Of a stretch of DNA of 15,664 bases, positions 11,674 to 15,664 are shown in pieces; the stretch's first letter is position 1, and every line of letters begins with the position of its first letter. Source of the DNA: Candidatus Dadabacteria bacterium (lineage in GTDB: Bacteria > Desulfobacterota_D > UBA1144 > Nemesobacterales > UBA2774); assembly GCA_004356555.1 (NCBI GenBank), contig SMWY01000010.1, positions 1-15,664 of the forward strand, given 5' to 3'. The position numbers and the translations under genes were made by a program. The notes under the pieces were generated by a model. It saw nothing but the letters and a program-made list of their open reading frames with translations, was not told where the DNA came from and ran no database searches.

Positions 11674-12339
11674 TCAAAGCACTTCGTGAAGCTGCTCTGA
11701 TAGCTTCTGGTCGACCGGAATCTCAACACTTTCATAGAAAATTGATAAATTACAGTCGGGCTCGGGCGCAAACTTATTTTGGTCTAGCTCCAGAGTGACG
11801 TTAGTTCTCTTATCCTCAGTCGGCCAGATGTGCTGAAGCCCGTGCTCGCCTTTACATATTGCAGCCGGGTCTTCGTAAGGGTTGGCCTTTACCTGATGAT
11901 CCTTATATGAAGCAACGCCTTTTGCGGGCTCGCCTACCTGTTTCGTTAGTATATTTGTCCTTTGTTTAAATAGTTCAAGGTAATGGCCCGGTTCATCTAG
12001 TGATTCTCGTAAGTGTATTACGACCATTCCTAATCCCCTCTCGCCAAATACATATAGCAGGTCGTACTCGTAACCGATACTTTCAACCTCAGGCGGTGTT
12101 ACTTCCTCTTCCTCATCAATTTCAACTACATCAGCTAATTCAACTTTCATAGGACTGGCTTTGCCCCCGATTCTATATGTGAGTATTCCATCACCTTCTT
12201 TTACGAGTTCGGCATTTTCAACTTTCTTTACCTGCTCTTTAGTCATACCCCATTTTGCTTTTCTGACATCGGGTTTGTCCCATAATGAGCAGGCTGAAAA
12301 TATTAATAAGGTCAGCAAAATTAAGGTAAGTTCTCTCAT
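11674..12339 (-). CDS. Lipoprotein with KWGM-motif domain (paralogue of 7273-7935)
   Basis: 221 residues. The signal ends at FSAC (C17), probably lipidated. VRKAKWGMTKEQVKKVE (25-41) matches FRLAKWGMSKEEVMESE of the 7273-7935 lipoprotein. Later shared landmarks are (V/N)GEP (135-138), an A-(I/V)-C site (Cys162), a Trp ten residues on (172) and a second Cys196 in a C-x-L-x-I-x-Y-like strand, so a disulfide is plausible. It has no long linker but carries an acidic insert (IDEEEEVTPPEVE, 74-86). GGAGG lies 11 nt before the ATG at 12339, slightly far. It forms its own unit with a promoter at 12387-12415. Function unknown. Confidence 0.75.
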   Translation of the reverse strand: MRELTLILLTLLIFSACSLWDKPDVRKAKWGMTKEQVKKVENAELVKEGDGILTYRIGGKASPMKVELADVVEIDEEEEVTPPEVESIGYEYDLLYVFGERGLGMVVIHLRESLDEPGHYLELFKQRTNILTKQVGEPAKGVASYKDHQVKANPYEDPAAICKGEHGLQHIWPTEDKRTNVTLELDQNKFAPEPDCNLSIFYESVEIPVDQKLSEQLHEVL

Positions 12340-12386
12340 ATTTGGTAGGGCCTCCGGAATCTTTCGTTTCTCATACCTAGGGATAT

Positions 12387-12415
12387 ATTATGTTGAGGAA
12401 TGAAATGATATGCAA
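12387..12415 (-). promoter_or_regulatory. Predicted promoter of the KWGM lipoprotein gene
   Basis: On the minus strand, TTGCAT (12415-12410), 17 nt, CATAAT (12392-12387), giving a leader of about 40 nt to the ATG at 12339. The -10 matches five of six positions. Confidence 0.45.
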
Positions 12416-12461
12416 GATAAAAAATCCAGTGCGGTTATGTGTATTCCCTCTATAACCTACA

Positions 12462-13091
12462 TTATTTAATACTAACTTTTCTTTTGTTGTTCTCGGGGTA
12501 GGGGTATTCCATCTCACGGGCGGTTAAGCGGGCGGTGTCCTCTCCGAAGTGTTTCGCTACGACCCGAAGCGCCATGTCTATCCCTGCCGAAATCCCTGCG
12601 GAGGTGAATATATCTGCGTCCTCTACAACATGCTCATCTTCTATTACATCTACTTCTGGGAATAAGTCCCTCATTCGTCCGAGAGATAGGAAATGGGTCG
12701 TCGCCTTCCTGCCGTTGAGTAACCCTGCTTTTCCAAGGAAAAACGCTCCGGTACAGACTGAGGCTAGAGTTTTTACTTTCCTGGCCCTTGAGCGTAAGAA
12801 ATGGAGTATGACGTGGTTTTCGTGCTCAGTGCGCTCTCCCAGGCCTCCGGGGACTATTAGTATGTCGAGCTTGGGACAGTCCTCAAAAGTGTGATCGGGG
12901 ATTGTCTTCATTCCGCCCATTGCACTAACCGGGCGGGGGTATTCGGATATCAGTAGTATCTTAAACGGGGAGGGGTCTGTAAACTCAGGTTTGTTCTTGA
13001 GCCTGGTTACGCTGAATACCTCATAGGGGCCAGTAAAATCGAGAACTTCGACGTTGTTATATATCAATATACCGACTGTGGTTTTTTGCAT
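12462..13091 (-). CDS. DJ-1/PfpI-family protein
   Basis: 209 residues, the DJ-1/PfpI glutamine-amidotransferase-like fold of the subgroup related to isonitrile hydratase and the N-terminal domain of AraC-type regulators. Landmarks are VGILIYNNVEVLDFTGPYEVF (6-26, with Asp18), LDILIVPGGLG (75-85), the nucleophile elbow LASVCTGAF (Cys113, Thr114), AGLLNGRKATTH (122-133) and FTSAGISAGIDMALRVV (162-178). Asp18, Cys113 and Thr114 correspond to the residues used by isonitrile hydratase, but that activity cannot be assumed from sequence. There is no DNA-binding tail, so it is not a full AraC regulator. The ribosome binding site before the ATG at 13091 is weak. It stands alone between unrelated genes. 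Confidence 0.9.
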   Translation of the reverse strand: MQKTTVGILIYNNVEVLDFTGPYEVFSVTRLKNKPEFTDPSPFKILLISEYPRPVSAMGGMKTIPDHTFEDCPKLDILIVPGGLGERTEHENHVILHFLRSRARKVKTLASVCTGAFFLGKAGLLNGRKATTHFLSLGRMRDLFPEVDVIEDEHVVEDADIFTSAGISAGIDMALRVVAKHFGEDTARLTAREMEYPYPENNKRKVSIK

Positions 13092-13270
13092 GGCTCTAAT
13101 TCGTAACTTATCACAGGCTCATTCAGAGTTCAATGTGAATCTTAAGTTAGTTCTTTATTATGATGGGTGATCGGAAGTTTGATGCACGGAATATAAAAAA
13201 AGGGTCTCCGGTATATCCTTGGCCGCATATCGTAGTGGAAGTGAGCATTTGTATCTTGTAATTGACAGGT

Positions 13271-14200
13271 TTAAATTACAGATCTGAGTGCAAAAATCTC
13301 AATAACGAAGATGAAACCTAATATAATGAAGAGCCTTCTGGTACTGAAATATGAATGTACTATCTTTGAGTCCGCATCTTTATCCCATGAGTTAACCCCA
13401 TCCCTTTTGAGCATCTGATATCCGAACAGCATTGTGACCCAGGAGATTAGTATGAATCCTGCACCCATGCCCTTAAGCCAGACGCCGTAGCTGCGCTTAA
13501 GCGAACGGTCGTAGGGTAGAAGCTCACCGTCTTTATCGAGCACTCTGGTGCCGAGCAAGTTTTTGCCGAAAGTGGTGCCGTATTTACTTATTGTATAGGC
13601 TTCGATAAATACCCAAATAAAAGTGACTACAATCCTAACTATTACCACAAACAATATACTTTGCACTCCAGCAGCTTCAGAATCTTGAACAGATATTTGC
13701 TGAGTTATCATTTCAGACATTTGCTCCATAAAGTCCGGGAAAAGAAGGCTTATTAGTATCGAAACCAGCATAGAAAATATGTAGTAATCAGTCATCCTTG
13801 CGAGGAACCTTACCCACGGGCGTACCTGGTCTACTTCTTCATACTCCGCGTCAATTGTAGTGGTCTCGCCGCCTTGATACTCAGGAGTCTTAAAAACTAC
13901 TTTCTCTACATGCTCGTAGGTCTCTTCTTTTTCTTTATCTTCAGGAGCTGAGGGCGTCTTGAATGAAGGGTCCTCTGATACTGATACTTCCTCGGGTTCG
14001 GGCATGGGAGGAGGTTTGGGTCTGGGCGGGATTCTCAACTCCTGCACTTCTGAAAAGGGGAGCCATTTTTCCATAGGCTCTTTCCATACAAGAGAGTCCT
14101 TTGTGATCTCGCCGGTATTTAATAACTCCCAGAGCTCTTCTTCGGATACGGGGCCAGAGGGTTTTTTATCTTTTTCGTAAAACCATACTTGTGCGCTCAT
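13271..14200 (-). CDS. GYF_2-domain and RDD-domain membrane protein
   Basis: 309 residues. N-terminal GYF_2 (DUF4339) domain, about 4-53: WFYEKDKKPSGPVSEEEL, then W39, W46 and LPF, a cytoplasmic peptide-binding-like module. A Pro/Glu/Lys-rich flexible linker (54-125) follows. A C-terminal RDD domain (about 127-283) has the signature VRFLARMTDYYI (130-141), a helix at 184-204, YGTTFGKNLLGTRVLDKDG (207-225) and a helix near 245-262; a further hydrophobic helix at 289-307 closes the protein. RDD proteins are small-molecule or ion transport-like membrane proteins of mostly unknown role; the GYF_2-linker-RDD fusion is a known architecture. The ATG at 14200 lacks a Shine-Dalgarno, but the next Met is at residue 43, inside the GYF_2 domain. 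Confidence 0.88.
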   Translation of the reverse strand: MSAQVWFYEKDKKPSGPVSEEELWELLNTGEITKDSLVWKEPMEKWLPFSEVQELRIPPRPKPPPMPEPEEVSVSEDPSFKTPSAPEDKEKEETYEHVEKVVFKTPEYQGGETTTIDAEYEEVDQVRPWVRFLARMTDYYIFSMLVSILISLLFPDFMEQMSEMITQQISVQDSEAAGVQSILFVVIVRIVVTFIWVFIEAYTISKYGTTFGKNLLGTRVLDKDGELLPYDRSLKRSYGVWLKGMGAGFILISWVTMLFGYQMLKRDGVNSWDKDADSKIVHSYFSTRRLFIILGFIFVIEIFALRSVI

Positions 14201-14303
14201 TGGCGTTTAGTTTACAGCATAAAGATGAAATGGGAATGGAGTTTTAGGATTTGAAATAAAGTTTTTTGTTGTTTTGGGAAATGCGAAAGAGATTATTTTC
14301 GTT

Positions 14304-14933
14304 TCATACTTCTGTTTTATCTGTATCTTCACTCTCTGGAACATATTTAGATACGTAATATTCCATCTCATAAACAATTCTTAGGAGCTCCGCTGTGAAT
14401 AATAGAGTGCTTTCAGCACGATTTTCATCGGGGGAAGCCAGAGTATGTGTACTTTCGTTTGCATTTGTTCTTATTAAATTAACCCAAGACTTCATATTAG
14501 GAGTAATAAATTGTTTCTTCTCAAGATAGTCAATGTAATAAGCAAATTTTTCACCTTCTTTAGCTTCTTTATTAACAGCTATGTGCATGAGTATTTTTCT
14601 GCATATTAATTCACAAGATGTATAAGCATTCACAGACATAGTTCTTCTAGCTTCTTCGTAAGCTGAATTGACGTCATCTGGAAGACCCTGAATTGTTGGC
14701 CCAAACAAGGAGCCAGGATGAATATTGCCTTCAGCATCTTGAGCGGATGGATTGCCACATTCGGGACAATTGAGCCATCGTAAAAAACAGCCCGGTTCTA
14801 GCTTAACAGTGCATACTACGGCACCAGAAACTTCTTTTGAACAGTGTCCACATTTATACTGTAACCAGTCGTTTGCATTGGAACCCCCAAGTTTGTTTAT
14901 GAATGCATGACCTTTGTACTCAACTTTCTTCAT
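14304..14933 (-). CDS. DUF4145-domain protein with zinc-ribbon N-terminus
   Basis: 209 residues. The N-terminal part has two Cys-x-x-Cys pairs (Cys28/Cys31 and Cys56/Cys59), which should bind one zinc. The helical DUF4145 domain spans about 84-195: LPDDVNSAYEEARR (84-97), ayTSCELICRKILMHIA (103-119), a YIDYLEKKQFITPNM stretch (133-147) and the family core IRTNANESTH (154-163), equivalent to iR-x-x-GN-x-x-H. DUF4145 is found alone and fused to restriction or other nuclease modules and is frequent in defence-rich regions; its molecular role is unclear. The ATG at 14933 has a weak site (TTGAGATAAATT). It follows the XRE-S24 repressor gene by 38 bp on the same strand, so the two are probably one operon under that repressor. 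Confidence 0.85.
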   Translation of the reverse strand: MKKVEYKGHAFINKLGGSNANDWLQYKCGHCSKEVSGAVVCTVKLEPGCFLRWLNCPECGNPSAQDAEGNIHPGSLFGPTIQGLPDDVNSAYEEARRTMSVNAYTSCELICRKILMHIAVNKEAKEGEKFAYYIDYLEKKQFITPNMKSWVNLIRTNANESTHTLASPDENRAESTLLFTAELLRIVYEMEYYVSKYVPESEDTDKTEV

Positions 14934-14971
14934 AATTTATCTCAATTTGACGAATATAATAATAGCATCTC

Positions 14972-15616
14972 TCACACATTCTGGAAGATCCAGCGGACGC
15001 GGCCGACTATAAGGTTCTGACTCATTTCGTCAAGCGGTATAGAGTAGTCGTCCACCATTTTATTGTCGCTTCTAATAATGATTTCGTTCGGTTTGATCTC
15101 AAGGCGTTTTACGACATAGCCCTCGTAGGGAAGGTTAAGGCAGTAGATACCGTTACTCACCACTTTCTTATCATTCGGATCAAATCCTACATAAGCGCCG
15201 TTTACAATGGTGGGATACATAGAGTCTCCCTCGACCTTAAAACCATTTGTATAGTTGCGCACCATCTTAGAGGGGAGGGTGACCCTTTCTATGGGCTCTG
15301 CGTCAACGGACACAAGCGGGTTACCCGCTCCAGCAAGCTCCCATATATTAATCTCGAGCATATCGCCCCCACCCATTAAGCCTGAAATGTCAGGCAGAAA
15401 CATATCCCCTTGCCCACGGCGGAGCCATTTGGGGCTGATATTGTATATCTTTTCTATCACTTTCATGAAGTGATCGGGCGGGCGGGTTTTGCCAGCCTCC
15501 CAACTATTTACTGTATTTAATGATTTCCCAATCTCTTTTCCAAATTGTTCCTGAGTGAGGTCAAGTGCCTCTCTTACAAGCTTTAACCTCTTTCCAATCT
15601 CGTTATTGTGATCCAC
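14972..15616 (-). CDS. XRE-family repressor with S24 peptidase domain, GTG start
   Basis: 214 residues. An HTH_XRE domain spans 6-65 (IGKRLKLVREALDLTQEQFGKEIGKSLNTVNSWEAGKTRP). A linker follows, with the dipeptides Ala95-Gly96 and Ala97-Gly98 in ELAGAGNP. The S24 domain (about 105-214) carries nucleophile Ser132 (EGDSMYP) and general base Lys170 (EGYVVKRL). Ser, Lys and Ala-Gly are all present, so RecA-stimulated self-cleavage of the LexA/CI type is likely. The start is GTG at 15616 with AGGAGG 5-6 nt upstream. A 20-bp palindrome lies directly before that site and is probably its own operator. It is the first visible gene of a unit with the DUF4145 gene. No phage genes are seen in the window, although upstream sequence is cut off. 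Confidence 0.92.
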   Translation of the reverse strand: MDHNNEIGKRLKLVREALDLTQEQFGKEIGKSLNTVNSWEAGKTRPPDHFMKVIEKIYNISPKWLRRGQGDMFLPDISGLMGGGDMLEINIWELAGAGNPLVSVDAEPIERVTLPSKMVRNYTNGFKVEGDSMYPTIVNGAYVGFDPNDKKVVSNGIYCLNLPYEGYVVKRLEIKPNEIIIRSDNKMVDDYSIPLDEMSQNLIVGRVRWIFQNV

Positions 15617-15627
15617 GGCACCCTCCT

Positions 15628-15647
15628 AATTTACAATTTTGTAAATT
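15628..15647. promoter_or_regulatory. Operator-like palindrome of the XRE-S24 repressor
   Basis: Nine-bp perfect arms, AATTTACAA (15628-15636) and TTGTAAATT (15639-15647), around TT. It abuts the Shine-Dalgarno of the repressor gene. A TTGTCA hexamer on the minus strand (15660-15655) may be the -35. The position implies autoregulation. Confidence 0.65.
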
Positions 15648-15664
15648 TACTTATTGACAAATTC

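Noticed and set aside
12535..12894. Open frame opposite the DJ-1/PfpI gene
   Set aside because: Antisense of a well-conserved domain; Ser/Pro-rich composition typical of shadow frames.
12462..13091. AraC-type regulator call for the DJ-1/PfpI protein
   Set aside because: The protein ends after the amidotransferase-like domain and has no helix-turn-helix region.
13192..13280. Terminator after the GYF_2-RDD gene
   Set aside because: There is a T7 run on the minus strand (13201-13195), but no convincing GC stem before it; the TGTAATT/AATTACA repeat at 13257-13280 overlaps the stop codon and is AT-only in stability.
3905..15616. Prophage, suggested by two CI-like S24 repressors
   Set aside because: No integrase, terminase, capsid, tail, lysis or replication gene occurs in the window. 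An element beginning beyond 15664 cannot be excluded.

Overview
The window looks like a chromosomal segment from a Gram-negative bacterium of moderately low GC (roughly 40% by eye). The evidence is the number of exported proteins with lipoprotein signal peptides, a Spy/CpxP-type periplasmic protein, strong AGGAGG-type ribosome binding sites, and canonical sigma70-like promoters and intrinsic terminators. The mix of genes resembles free-living, poorly cultured deltaproteobacterial-type or candidate-phylum lineages, but nothing here fixes the taxon. I saw no tRNA, rRNA, IS element, integrase, phage structural gene or CRISPR array. At least three genes start with TTG or GTG (2101, 7935, 15616), each with a good Shine-Dalgarno sequence.

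Left part (1-5200). An animal-type haem peroxidase made as a lipoprotein (151-1770) converges on a small secreted four-cysteine protein. Next is a compact redox/sulfur module: a MarR regulator (minus) divergent from a rhodanese-like protein and a DoxX membrane protein (plus). Two near-identical palindromes lie in the divergent promoter region and are obvious operator candidates. After a bidirectional-looking terminator comes a CI-like repressor (HTH + S24 fold, minus). Its upstream region holds three CACA-N3-TGTG sites, one inside its own predicted promoter spacer. A 71-residue unknown protein is transcribed away from it behind a long, repeat-containing leader.

Middle part (5200-12400). This is a run of short exported or membrane proteins of unknown function, interrupted by an SRAP (YedK/HMCES-type) DNA-crosslink protein and by a decayed patch holding a broken GNAT acetyltransferase next to an N-terminally disrupted VOC protein. 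Two pairs of paralogues occur here. The 6109-6558 and 9623-10084 products share a gapless domain of about 72 residues. The 7273-7935 and 11674-12339 lipoproteins share a KWGM(S/T)KE(E/Q)V motif and a C-terminal two-cysteine region. A Spy/CpxP-like protein (10809-11276, minus) ends at a strong terminator. Upstream of it, a plus-strand promoter and terminator with no gene between them suggest an ~86-nt small RNA.

Right part (12400-15664). A DJ-1/PfpI-family protein, a GYF_2 + RDD membrane protein, a DUF4145 zinc-ribbon protein and an XRE-S24 repressor are all on the minus strand. The repressor keeps the Ser/Lys dyad and an Ala-Gly dipeptide, so it is probably self-cleaving. It starts at a GTG beside a 20-bp operator-like palindrome and lies 38 bp upstream of the DUF4145 gene. 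This pair is the best candidate for a damage-responsive accessory module, but the window ends before its full neighbourhood is visible.
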